A stretch of DNA of 12,842 bases from Christensenella sp. UBA3792. Lineage in GTDB: Bacteria; Bacillota; Clostridia; Christensenellales; CAG-138. The notes beneath the pieces were generated by a model. The model worked only from the letters and a program-made list of their open reading frames with translations, made no database searches and was not told the origin of the DNA. Numbering within the stretch: position 1 is the first letter of the stretch; each line of letters opens with the position of its first letter. Both the position numbers and the translations under genes were made by a program. Positions 1 through 7,323 of this stretch are shown one piece after another. The stretch lies in NCBI GenBank assembly GCA_002369195.1, contig DFEW01000058.1, forward strand, positions 29,842 to 42,683. The letters are read 5' to 3'.

Positions 1-243
1 ACGTTCTCGCCCGAGCTGTTCAACGCGAACCGTCCGGTGCTGGAAGCGCTTTTACAAACCTACTTTGCGAACGGAGGACAGCAGTGCATGATCAACGTGC
101 TGCGCCGTGGCGACCTCGAGGATGCGATCGCGCATCCGGAACGGCATCAGAGCTTGCTTGTGCGCGTCGGCGGATTCTCGGCGCGGTTCGTCACGCTCTC
201 GCCCGATGTGCAGCGCGAGATCGCGTCGCGCACGCTGTATTGA
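1..243 (+). CDS. Glycyl radical enzyme (pyruvate formate-lyase family), C-terminal fragment
   Basis: The gene enters from the left edge; 80 residues and a TGA stop are visible. This is the C-terminal glycyl radical domain of the PFL family: the segment ending in NGGQQCMINVL, then HPERHQSLLVRVGGFSARF, then a short tail. In this family the second glycine of RVxG(Y/F) is the radical carrier; here it is visible residue 58 (codon at 172-174). A partner radical-SAM activase would install the radical, and the radical is destroyed by oxygen, so the host should be anaerobic. The fragment has the usual family ending and is not truncated at its 3' end. The catalytic cysteine region lies outside the window, so the substrate (pyruvate, a diol, choline, hydroxyproline or other) cannot be told. 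GH2 follows after 8 bases, so the two are probably co-transcribed. Family call is firm; the specific enzyme is unknown. Confidence 0.9.
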   Translation, partial: TFSPELFNANRPVLEALLQTYFANGGQQCMINVLRRGDLEDAIAHPERHQSLLVRVGGFSARFVTLSPDVQREIASRTLY

Positions 244-251
244 GGTGCGCC

Positions 252-2003
252 ATGATCGATCGAAGCGATTATCCGCGTCCGCTTCTGTATCGCGCGGGGT
301 GGACGAACCGAAACGGCGAATGGGACTTCGCCTTTGACGACGCCGACGCGGGACTGAAAAACGGCTGGGCAAACGGCTTTGTGCCGACGCACCGCATCCG
401 TGTCCCGTTCTCCTACGAAACCGCGATGAGCGGGATCGGCGATGGTGCGGTGCATCCCGTCGTGTGGTATCAGACGACGCTCGAAACCGGAGACCTTCGG
501 GCGGATGAAACGCTGCTGCTGCATTTTGAAGGGTGCGACTATGGCACGCAGGTGTACGCAAACGGCGCGCTGCTGTGCACGCACGAGGGCGGCTATGAGC
601 GCTTTTCGGTCGACCTATGTCCCGTACTGCCGTGTGAAACGGTGCGCATCGTTTTGCGCATATGTGATTCGCTTTCCGAGGAGCAGCCGCGCGGCAAGCA
701 GCGCTACAAGCCCGAAAGTTGGGGCTGCTGGTATGTGCAGACGACCGGCATCTGGAAAACGGTATGGACCGAGCGGGTCGGCTGCGAACGCATCGAAGCG
801 CTGGCCGTCACGCCCGATCCCAATCGTGCAACAATCGCCGTGTCCGCCGCGTCCTCGTGTCCGGACCGCACGGAAGGCAGAACCCTTCGTGTGTGCGTGT
901 TCGACGGGTCGCGTTCGATTGCCGCGATCGCAGAGCCAAGCGGCGGTGAAACGCGTTGGCAGTGCGAAGTGTCGATTCCTTCGCCGCACCTCTGGTCGGC
1001 GGAGGATCCGCATCTGTATGACGTCAAGGTCGAGCTTGCGGACGGCGAAACGGTGCTCGATACGGTCTGGTCGTACTTCGGTTTTCGCACCGTCGCTTGG
1101 GATCGAAACGGCGTGTATCTGAACGGGAAACGCACCTATCTGCGTCTTGTGCTCGATCAGGGATACTGGAAGGATTCGGGGCTGACGCCGCCCGATCCGG
1201 ATGCGCTCAAAGCCGATCTCGATGCGGTCGTTCGCTACGGCTACAATGGCGTTCGCAAGCATCAGAAGATCGAGGATCAGCGGTTTTTGTACCTGTGCGA
1301 CACGCGCGGCATCCTGGTATTTTCCGAGATGGCGGCGGCGTACCGCTATTCCGCACAGGCGGAGCGCATGTTTCTCGACGAGTGGGCGCGGATCGTGCAG
1401 CAGCATCGGCAGCATCCGAGTATCATCGCATGGGTGTCGTTCAACGAGTCGTGGGGCATCGGAGCCGTCGCGACCGATCCGGCACAGCAAGCGTTTACCG
1501 AGCGCGTGTACCGTCTGACCAAGCAAATCGATCCGACGCGTCCGGTCATCTCCAACGACGGATGGGAGCACACGGTGTCCGACCTTGTTACGATCCACGA
1601 CTATCGCGAGACCGGCGACGAGCTGCTTGCCCTGCACGGCGACGGCGACGCGGCGACGATCCGCGGCGAGAGAAGCTATTCATGGTACGGGCAAAAGCTG
1701 TTTGCACAGGGCTACGCGTATCAAAACCAGCCGCTGCTGCTGAGTGAGTACGGCGGGATCGCGTTTGTCACCGAGGACGGCTGGGGCTACGGCGCGCAGG
1801 TCGCGGATGAACAGGCATTCTTGAAGCGCTTTCTGTCGCAGAACGAAGCGATCCGCCGCATGCCGCAGTATTGCGGCTTCTGCTATACGCAGCTGACGGA
1901 CGTTGAACAGGAAAAAAACGGCCTGCTGACCGCAGACCGTCGTGATAAACTGAGCGAGGCGGGCATCGAAGCCGTCCGCAATTCGAATCGCTCCTTTAGT
2001 TGA
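252..2003 (+). CDS. Glycoside hydrolase family 2 (beta-glycosidase, substrate unknown)
   Basis: A 583-residue retaining beta-glycosidase without a signal peptide, so probably cytoplasmic. Domain order fits GH2: N-terminal jelly-roll sugar-binding domain (about 1-180), immunoglobulin-like domain (about 181-280, ending in SYFGFRTV), then a TIM barrel. The acid/base is Glu399 in WVSFNESWG and the nucleophile is Glu499 in LLLSEYGG. Length is close to beta-glucuronidases (about 600). After the NGK motif the barrel begins with LVLDQGYW (301-306 covers LDQGYW) rather than the GVNRH-like motif of classical beta-galactosidases, which marks a less characterised GH2 subgroup. The ATG at 252 was chosen because GAGGTG, overlapping the stop of the glycyl radical enzyme gene, lies just upstream; the frame stays open further upstream but only inside that gene. 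The 3' end overlaps the convergent GH13 gene by 8 bases. Family certain; beta-galactosidase, glucuronidase or another specificity is undetermined. Confidence 0.9.
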   Translation: MIDRSDYPRPLLYRAGWTNRNGEWDFAFDDADAGLKNGWANGFVPTHRIRVPFSYETAMSGIGDGAVHPVVWYQTTLETGDLRADETLLLHFEGCDYGTQVYANGALLCTHEGGYERFSVDLCPVLPCETVRIVLRICDSLSEEQPRGKQRYKPESWGCWYVQTTGIWKTVWTERVGCERIEALAVTPDPNRATIAVSAASSCPDRTEGRTLRVCVFDGSRSIAAIAEPSGGETRWQCEVSIPSPHLWSAEDPHLYDVKVELADGETVLDTVWSYFGFRTVAWDRNGVYLNGKRTYLRLVLDQGYWKDSGLTPPDPDALKADLDAVVRYGYNGVRKHQKIEDQRFLYLCDTRGILVFSEMAAAYRYSAQAERMFLDEWARIVQQHRQHPSIIAWVSFNESWGIGAVATDPAQQAFTERVYRLTKQIDPTRPVISNDGWEHTVSDLVTIHDYRETGDELLALHGDGDAATIRGERSYSWYGQKLFAQGYAYQNQPLLLSEYGGIAFVTEDGWGYGAQVADEQAFLKRFLSQNEAIRRMPQYCGFCYTQLTDVEQEKNGLLTADRRDKLSEAGIEAVRNSNRSFS

Positions 2004-4143
2004 GATCGAGGATCACACCGGCATAGGGCGCAAGCTCTGTGCCGGTTTCGTTTGTCTGTACGTCGCCGATCGCGGCGAGCACCGCGCCGGAGGCGGGGTA
2101 GGACTGGTCGTGATCGGACAGGTTTACGAGCACGAGCCGATTTGTGTTCGCGTCGAATCTGCGGCAGGCGAACACGCCGGTGCCGGAATAGAGGTATTCG
2201 GTGTCGAGCGTGTTGGGCACGTGCGCGCGCTTTGCGGCGATCAGCGCCGTAAAGAACGCTTCCAGATTCTCGCCGTCGAGCCGGTAGGTCGCCGGATCCT
2301 CGTCACCCTGATAGGCAAAGATCACGCCGTCGATCCAGCCGAGCGTCATCCACATCGCCTTTGCCCTTTCGGTGCCGTAGATCACTTGCGCGCGGGCGGC
2401 ATCGAACGTCCACGTCACCGTGTCGTGATTGCCCAAAAACCGGAGCTTGAGCTGCCCCGATACCGAGGTCTTGTGCTCGGCTTCGAGGTACTGCGTCAGC
2501 GCCGCAACATAGTCGGACGCCGAAAGAGCGGAACGGTTCAGGTTGTACAGCGTGCGGTACAACGGCATGTCATAGAACACGTCGGTCACTTCCGCATACG
2601 CTGGGCTCGGATGGAAGTTCTCCGGCAGCAGCAGTACGTCCGCGCCGCCCGCCTTGAACCCGTCGCGATAGCAGCGCACCACGTTTTTGCCCGCCATCAA
2701 ACCCGCCGCCGAAGCGCGCAGTCCCGTTGCAGAACCGTCCCAGTTGGGCAGACCGCCCATGCTGCAGTCGATGCGCGCGCCGTCCAGTCCGATCGATTCG
2801 GCGTACATCTTCGCAAGCGCGACGTTGTACGCGGCGTAGTCCGGATGGTTGTAGTCCATCGATACGCATTCCCATTCGATGCGAGTTTTGCCGTCGCGAT
2901 CCTTGGAAAGCCACGCGTCGTGCTCCTTTGCAAACGGATAGACCGGACGCGGACCGTGCGGTACGAAGTCGAACAGCACCTTCATGCCGAGCTTATGCGC
3001 GGTTTCGATAAAGGTCTTTGCCTCGTCGATTCCGCCGTAGCGCGCGTCGATCTCGCCCTGATCGATCGGCTCGTATACGTTGTCGCCGGTGTGCGAGAAC
3101 ACGGGCAGCAGCCAGATCGCGTCAAAGCCCATGTCCGCCACGCGATCGATTCGTTCCGCGTACGATGCGAGCGTCAGCCGGTTGAAGTAACCGGTGTCCA
3201 TCGTGCCGAACGGGTGCGCCGAGTAGACGGCGACGAGATCGTCGGCCGCATGCGTATCGTCCGGCGTGTGGTAGCCGACCTGCGTCCAAAAAGCGGACAC
3301 CGCCTCGTACGGATCCTGCCCCGCTTTGCGCAGCGGCAGGTACAGCGTGCCGACGTCCATCGGCGCGTCCTTCGAAAGGTACCCCTCGCAGGCGGCAAGG
3401 AAGCCGACGCACGGGCGCTGATTCGCGTCCGACCAGCTTGCGGTCGTCCATTTTTCCACCTCATCGACGAACAGCACGTTCGAGGCCTTTACGCCCTCGT
3501 CGCGCAGCTGCACGACCGGCGCGGCATAATCCGCGCTGTCCGCACGATAGCGCATGCGGGTGCGGTATTCGAGACGACCGGACGGGGTGGAGCCGGGAAA
3601 CTCAAACGTAGCCGTCGCAAGCGAGAATCCTTCGATCCCTGCGACGGTGAAGCCGACGCCGTTGATCGTATGCCGCTGCTCGTCCGAGACCGAAAGCGTC
3701 ACGCGCAGCGCGAGCGCGCTGTCCAGCATCGTATACCGGTACAGCACGGTCAGCGTACCGTAGGTCAGCGTGCAGCAAAAACCGTTTTCGACGCGCTCGA
3801 TCTTGACGGTGTCCGCATCGGGCAGATCCTTCATGCGCGGGTACAGGGTCGGCAGCTCGTAGGTTGCGAGCTTGCCCATGTCGATGTAGCCGATCTGGTT
3901 CAGCAACGCGGTTCCGTCGATGCCGAGATCGACAAAGGCGCGGTCGAACCGCAGCGCATCGTCCGTCGTTTCGACACCGGTCAAAAAGCCGGTTTTCGCG
4001 TCAACTGAAGCGGACAGTCCGCCCTTTTGAAACGTAACGACGCCGTCCCGTTCCGTCTCGGACACGCCGGACGCACCCTTGCAGCCGAGCGGCAGCATGG
4101 CGAGAATCAGAACGAACAGCAGAAACGGACGCAGTCTGTTCAT
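1996..4143 (-). CDS. Secreted GH13-like alpha-glycosidase lipoprotein
   Basis: A 715-residue protein. It starts with a basic n-region and hydrophobic core ending LPLGC, so Cys21 is the likely lipid anchor and the enzyme would sit on the outer face of the membrane. Residues about 25-300 form an uncharacterised beta-rich domain shared with the upstream paralogue; about 308-640 is a (beta/alpha)8 barrel; the rest is a C-terminal beta domain. GH13 catalytic residues are all visible: nucleophile Asp459 in GARIDCSMGG, acid/base Glu508 in LLPENF, transition-state stabiliser Asp574 in LGNHDT. Region I reads DFVPHG instead of the canonical DxVxNH. The ATG is preceded by GAGGA at 7 bases spacing. The upstream paralogue's stop lies 3 bases away, so the two form an operon. 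Substrate is probably an alpha-glucan or alpha-linked oligosaccharide (inference from family only). It overlaps the convergent GH2 gene by 8 bases. Confidence 0.86.
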   Translation of the reverse strand: MNRLRPFLLFVLILAMLPLGCKGASGVSETERDGVVTFQKGGLSASVDAKTGFLTGVETTDDALRFDRAFVDLGIDGTALLNQIGYIDMGKLATYELPTLYPRMKDLPDADTVKIERVENGFCCTLTYGTLTVLYRYTMLDSALALRVTLSVSDEQRHTINGVGFTVAGIEGFSLATATFEFPGSTPSGRLEYRTRMRYRADSADYAAPVVQLRDEGVKASNVLFVDEVEKWTTASWSDANQRPCVGFLAACEGYLSKDAPMDVGTLYLPLRKAGQDPYEAVSAFWTQVGYHTPDDTHAADDLVAVYSAHPFGTMDTGYFNRLTLASYAERIDRVADMGFDAIWLLPVFSHTGDNVYEPIDQGEIDARYGGIDEAKTFIETAHKLGMKVLFDFVPHGPRPVYPFAKEHDAWLSKDRDGKTRIEWECVSMDYNHPDYAAYNVALAKMYAESIGLDGARIDCSMGGLPNWDGSATGLRASAAGLMAGKNVVRCYRDGFKAGGADVLLLPENFHPSPAYAEVTDVFYDMPLYRTLYNLNRSALSASDYVAALTQYLEAEHKTSVSGQLKLRFLGNHDTVTWTFDAARAQVIYGTERAKAMWMTLGWIDGVIFAYQGDEDPATYRLDGENLEAFFTALIAAKRAHVPNTLDTEYLYSGTGVFACRRFDANTNRLVLVNLSDHDQSYPASGAVLAAIGDVQTNETGTELAPYAGVILDLN
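2017..2059 (+). terminator. Hairpin with GCAA tetraloop and T-rich tail, likely terminator of the GH2 unit
   Basis: Arms ACCGGCATAGGGC (2017-2029) and GCTCTGTGCCGGT (2034-2046) pair over 13 positions when two G-U wobbles are allowed, closing on the GNRA-type loop GCAA. A T-rich tail (TTCGTTTGTCT) follows. It sits 14 bases after the GH2 stop and inside the last codons of the convergent GH13 lipoprotein gene. On the minus strand the hairpin is not followed by a T run, so it should act on plus-strand transcripts only. Confidence 0.6.
2846..2878. repeat. Near-identical DNA patch shared by the GH13 paralogues (copy 1)
   Basis: These 33 bases match 5033-5065 with one mismatch; both encode the WECVSMDYNHP segment of the GH13 barrel. 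A second patch, 23 bases at 2417-2439, is identical to 4604-4626 and covers the NHDT motif. They mark the two genes as products of an old duplication with strongly conserved active-site segments, or occasional gene conversion. Confidence 0.7.
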
Positions 4144-4146
4144 GGC

Positions 4147-6198
4147 TCAGTCCTCGCAGCGAAGGATCCGGTACGCATACGGCGCAATCGGAGCGGCGGC
4201 ATCCGCGCCTTCGCTGTCAAAGAGCAGTGCGCCGACGGCTTCTTCGGGAACCGCCTGCGGCGCGTCCGAGCAGTTGATCAGCACCCAGACGCTTGCGTCG
4301 CCTTCGCTCTGATAGTCGTCGTGCGGCGCATCGGTCTTCACGCGGCGAAACGCCATGACCGGCGTGTCGGTGTGCAGGTATTCGGTGCGGTTCGAGCCGC
4401 GCGGCAGGAAGCGCTTTCTTGCGCCGAACAGCGCGGTAAAGAACGCGGTCAGGTTCTCGCCGTCGTGTCCGTAGATCGTCGGGTCCTCGTCGCCCTGATA
4501 GATCATCGGCACACCGTCGATCAGAGAGATCAGCGCAAACAGCGCCTTTGCGCCGTTCGTGCCGTAGCAGTCGACCGCGCGCTTCGATTGCCACACCCAC
4601 GAAACCGTGTCGTGATTGCCCAAAAAACGCATCTTGTGATAGTTCTCCGGTGTCAGCCACGCTTCGCGCTCGAGATAATCGGTCAGCCCTTCGACGAATG
4701 CGGTGGGGTCCGAATGCAGCTTGCTTTCGAGATCGACGAACGCGCGGTACAGGTTCATGCCGTAGAAAAGATCGGTGCAATGGTAGTAGTTCGGAATCGG
4801 ATTGAAGTTCTCCGGCAGAATGAACGAGCGCTTGCCGCCGCGCAGAAATCCCGCGCGGATCGATTCGGTGATATGCACGCCTGCGAGCACGCTGTTGCCG
4901 CTCGGACGGTTGTTCCGGTACGGACGCCAGTTCGAAAGACCGCCCATCGCGCAGTCGATGCGCGCGCCGTCCACGCCGAAGCGCCGCACGTGATCGTGTA
5001 CGAGCTCGGCGGTGTATTCCTGATAGCCGGGGTGGTTGTAGTCCATCGAAACGCATTCCCATTCGTCCTGCAGCGAGCCGTCGCGGCGCTTGGAAGGCCA
5101 TTCGGGATTGTCGCGCGCGATCGGGAAATCCGGCGCGGGTCCGTGCGGCACGTAGTCGAAGAGGATCGTCATGCCGAGATCGTGCGCGCGGTTGCAGTAA
5201 TACACGCAGCCTTCCTCGCCGCCGTAGCGCGGATCGATAACGCCCTGATCGGTCGAATGGTACACGCCGTGCTCGTCGTGCTCGAACACCGGCAGCAGCC
5301 AGATGTGATCGATGCCCATCGCCTTGAGCTTGGGCAGGTATTCGGCGTACTGATACAGATTGTCCTTTTTCGGGAAGCCCGCGTCCATCGTGCCGGAGGG
5401 GTGGCAGGAGTACATCACGCCGTCGGTGATGCCGCCGGTCGTCGGTTCAAAGCCGAGCGAAGCGACGAGCTCGCGCGCCGCGAGGTACGGATTGCCGCCC
5501 TGCGGGACGGGAAGCAGATAGAAGCTTCCCACGTCGAGCGACGATTGCGCTTTGAGATCGGCTTCCAGTCCGGCATTGTACGCAAACGTCGTCCGGTCGC
5601 CGTCGCGATAGACGCCGCAGCCCCATTTTTCGATTCCGTCAATGAACAGCACGTCGAGATCGCCGTCCGCGAGCTTTGCGTGGGTGCAGAAGTTGATCAG
5701 ACCCGTTTCGACCGGCTTGCGATCCTGAAGGTCGGCGACCGAAAAATGCCCGATCGGCGCGTTCGCTGGAAAGTCAAAGGTCAGGTCCGTCGTTGGGAGC
5801 GTCAGCATAAATGCGCATGCGTTCAGATACAGCACGTCTGCGCCGCGGTTCATTAGCTTCAGATCTACGCGCAGGTTCGTGTCGAGCAGCGTATAGGTGA
5901 CGGTCACAAGAACGGGGGAGCAGTCGTAGGTCACCGCAACCGTTTCGGCATCGTGCGCGATCGACGCGGGCGTCAGCGCAAAACGTCTGCCGGTCGGACG
6001 GATCGCGGGCAGCACCCAGGTGCGGAATTCGAGCATGGACTCGTACGCGAGCAGTCCGTTTACCATCCGTTCGTTGCAGCCGAAATCGAAACCGAACGAC
6101 GAGATCGGGATGTAAAGTCTGCCGCGCCGGATCCAAAGAGGTTGACCGGTTGTTTCGTCAAAGGAGCAGATCAGATCGGCATTTTGCAGATACAGCAT
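4147..6198 (-). CDS. Cytoplasmic GH13-like alpha-glycosidase, first gene of the GH13 pair
   Basis: A 683-residue paralogue of the lipoprotein encoded just downstream, with the same architecture minus the signal peptide; it begins MLYLQNADLICSF, so it should be cytoplasmic. Catalytic residues: Asp415 in GARIDCAMGG, Glu463 in ILPENF, Asp530 in LGNHDT. Region I is DYVPHG, with the same deviation from DxVxNH as its partner. Both share EWECVSMDYNHP after region I and a shared N-terminal beta-rich domain (VLFxDxxEKW). The start is set by CGGAGG followed by six T. It is the promoter-proximal gene of the operon and lies under a strong promoter (TTGACA and extended -10) and a LacI-type operator. The pair suggests the same linkage is cut outside the cell and again inside after uptake (inference). 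Exact activity (glucosidase, amylase, neopullulanase-like) cannot be assigned. Confidence 0.86.
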   Translation of the reverse strand: MLYLQNADLICSFDETTGQPLWIRRGRLYIPISSFGFDFGCNERMVNGLLAYESMLEFRTWVLPAIRPTGRRFALTPASIAHDAETVAVTYDCSPVLVTVTYTLLDTNLRVDLKLMNRGADVLYLNACAFMLTLPTTDLTFDFPANAPIGHFSVADLQDRKPVETGLINFCTHAKLADGDLDVLFIDGIEKWGCGVYRDGDRTTFAYNAGLEADLKAQSSLDVGSFYLLPVPQGGNPYLAARELVASLGFEPTTGGITDGVMYSCHPSGTMDAGFPKKDNLYQYAEYLPKLKAMGIDHIWLLPVFEHDEHGVYHSTDQGVIDPRYGGEEGCVYYCNRAHDLGMTILFDYVPHGPAPDFPIARDNPEWPSKRRDGSLQDEWECVSMDYNHPGYQEYTAELVHDHVRRFGVDGARIDCAMGGLSNWRPYRNNRPSGNSVLAGVHITESIRAGFLRGGKRSFILPENFNPIPNYYHCTDLFYGMNLYRAFVDLESKLHSDPTAFVEGLTDYLEREAWLTPENYHKMRFLGNHDTVSWVWQSKRAVDCYGTNGAKALFALISLIDGVPMIYQGDEDPTIYGHDGENLTAFFTALFGARKRFLPRGSNRTEYLHTDTPVMAFRRVKTDAPHDDYQSEGDASVWVLINCSDAPQAVPEEAVGALLFDSEGADAAAPIAPYAYRILRCED
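5033..5065. repeat. Near-identical DNA patch shared by the GH13 paralogues (copy 2)
   Basis: Partner of the copy at 2846-2878, in the same relative place in the upstream paralogue. Outside these patches the two genes differ considerably at the DNA level. Confidence 0.7.
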
Positions 6199-6229
6199 AA
6201 AAAACCTCCGAAAATATGGATTTTACATG

Positions 6230-6257
6230 TTGCGTAAACGATTTCCTGTGATACAAT
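6230..6257 (+). promoter_or_regulatory. Promoter of rbsK
   Basis: TTGCGT (6230-6235), a 16-base spacer, TACAAT (6252-6257) preceded by TGA as an extended -10. Its -10 nearly abuts the -10 of the divergent GH13 promoter (6259-6264), so the two polymerase sites overlap. Operator A fills much of the spacer. The -35 is weak, so the call rests mainly on the extended -10 and position. Confidence 0.6.
6232..6247. promoter_or_regulatory. LacI-type operator A (shared by GH13 pair and rbsK)
   Basis: GCGTAAACGATTTCCT, an imperfect palindrome around a central CG. It matches operators B and C at GNGTAAACGWTWYCMT. It lies just after the inferred start of the GH13 transcript (about +6 to +21) and within the rbsK promoter between -35 and -10, so one bound repressor could block both. 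Confidence 0.65.
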
Positions 6258-6258
6258 A

Positions 6259-6287
6259 AGAATAGCAAAAACCGGTCGGAATGTCAA
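6259..6287 (-). promoter_or_regulatory. Promoter of the GH13 pair
   Basis: Read on the minus strand: -35 TTGACA (6287-6282), a 17-base spacer, -10 TATTCT (6264-6259) with an extended TGC just before it. The predicted start is near 6252, about 54 bases before the first GH13 codon. This is a near-consensus sigma-A promoter, so high basal activity and repression by operator A are expected. Confidence 0.8.
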
Positions 6288-6332
6288 CGGAAAAGGCGGC
6301 ATTTGCGGCGCAAAAGGATGGGGGAGAAACGA

Positions 6333-7256
6333 ATGAGCGTATTGGTTTTCGGATCGATGAACATCGACCGCACGTACAGCGTCAGACACTTCGTGCGTGC
6401 GGGTGAAACGCTGACCGCAAGCCGCATGGAGCTGTTCTGCGGCGGCAAGGGCTTCAATCAGGCGATCGCGCTTTCGCGCGCAGGCGTCAGGACGCAGATG
6501 GCAGGCGCGGTCGGCACGGACGGCGATTTTCTGCTCGAACCGCTTGCGGCGGCGGGCGTGGACCTTTCGCACGTCAAGCGTACCGACAGCGTGTCGGGAC
6601 ACGCCGTCATTCAGGTTAACGAGGAGGGGAACAACTGCATCATCATCCTCGCGGGTGCGAACGGTACGATCACGCATGCGGACGCGGACGAAGCGCTTGC
6701 ATCCTTCGGCAAAGGCGATTGGCTCGTGCTGCAAAACGAGATCTCCTCGCTCGATTACATCATCAAAACCGCGAAGGAAAAGGGCATGACTGTCGTGCTG
6801 AATCCCTCGCCGTACAATGAGACCCTTGACACATGTGACTTCCGCTGTATCGATTATCTGCTTGTCAACGAGATCGAAGCGGCGGCGATCGCAAAGTGCC
6901 CGGAGGGAACGCCGTTCGATGCGATCCTGAACGCCGTGCGCAAACGTTACCCGAACATGAACGTGCTGATGACGCTCGGACACCGCGGTTCCGTGTTCGA
7001 GGACAAGGACGGCAATCGCGCCGAATGCGGCGTCTATCGCGTCAACGCGGTCGATACCACGGCGGCGGGCGACTGCTTTACCGGATATTTCCTTGCGGAA
7101 CTGATCGGCGGCAAATCTGCGCCCGACGCGCTGAAAACCGCCTCGATCGCAAGCGGCATCAGCGTTTCGAGAAAAGGCGCATCGCCCTCGATCCCGACGC
7201 GCGCCGAGGTCGACGCCGTCGACCGCGCAAAGGTCGCAGACCGGTTTGAACGGTAA
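6333..7256 (+). CDS. rbsK: Ribokinase (PfkB family sugar kinase)
   Basis: A 307-residue PfkB-family kinase, close to the roughly 309 residues of typical ribokinase. N-terminal VLVFGSMNID and GGKGFNQA (37-44) are the ribose-binding and first PfkB signatures; LLVNEIEA matches the NxxE magnesium motif; DTTAAGDCF near the C-terminus contains the catalytic base Asp247 and the anion hole. It would phosphorylate ribose at O5 with ATP in the cytoplasm, giving ribose 5-phosphate; a related pentose or deoxyribose is possible. The ATG at 6333 was chosen because GGGGAG stands 6 bases upstream and the FGSMNID strand starts right after it; an in-frame TTG at 6303 would add ten basic residues without family support. 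It is divergent from the GH13 pair and shares operator A with it. A bidirectional terminator follows the stop. Confidence 0.82.
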   Translation: MSVLVFGSMNIDRTYSVRHFVRAGETLTASRMELFCGGKGFNQAIALSRAGVRTQMAGAVGTDGDFLLEPLAAAGVDLSHVKRTDSVSGHAVIQVNEEGNNCIIILAGANGTITHADADEALASFGKGDWLVLQNEISSLDYIIKTAKEKGMTVVLNPSPYNETLDTCDFRCIDYLLVNEIEAAAIAKCPEGTPFDAILNAVRKRYPNMNVLMTLGHRGSVFEDKDGNRAECGVYRVNAVDTTAAGDCFTGYFLAELIGGKSAPDALKTASIASGISVSRKGASPSIPTRAEVDAVDRAKVADRFER

Positions 7257-7278
7257 ACCCGTGCACCGAAAAACGCGC

Positions 7279-7320
7279 AAAAAAGGACCTGCAGCAGATC
7301 GCCGCAGGTCCTTGTTCTTT
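7279..7320. terminator. Bidirectional terminator between rbsK and the dehydrogenase pair
   Basis: Perfect 10-base arms AAGGACCTGC (7283-7292) and GCAGGTCCTT (7304-7313) around an 11-base loop. On the plus strand the tail is GTTCTTTT; on the minus strand the stem continues into six T. It lies in the 67-base gap between two convergent genes, and would end both transcripts, more strongly on the minus strand. Confidence 0.88.
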
Positions 7321-7323
7321 TGC

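Noticed and set aside
2110..4008. A 632-codon open frame on the plus strand, opposite the GH13 lipoprotein
   Set aside because: It is antisense to a gene with intact GH13 motifs, and its translation is Arg/Val/His-rich with no recognisable domain; long antisense frames are expected in GC-rich DNA.
4027..5856. A 609-codon open frame on the plus strand, opposite the cytoplasmic GH13 gene
   Set aside because: Same composition artefact; the minus strand has the conserved catalytic motifs, a good ribosome site and a promoter.
7251..7262. A further GTAAAC match that could be a fourth operator
   Set aside because: It is the end of rbsK (stop codon TAA) followed by CCCG; it lacks the central CG symmetry and no promoter is near.
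6171..7280. A 369-codon frame on the minus strand opposite rbsK
   Set aside because: The plus strand encodes a full ribokinase with all PfkB signatures; the antisense product has no family features.
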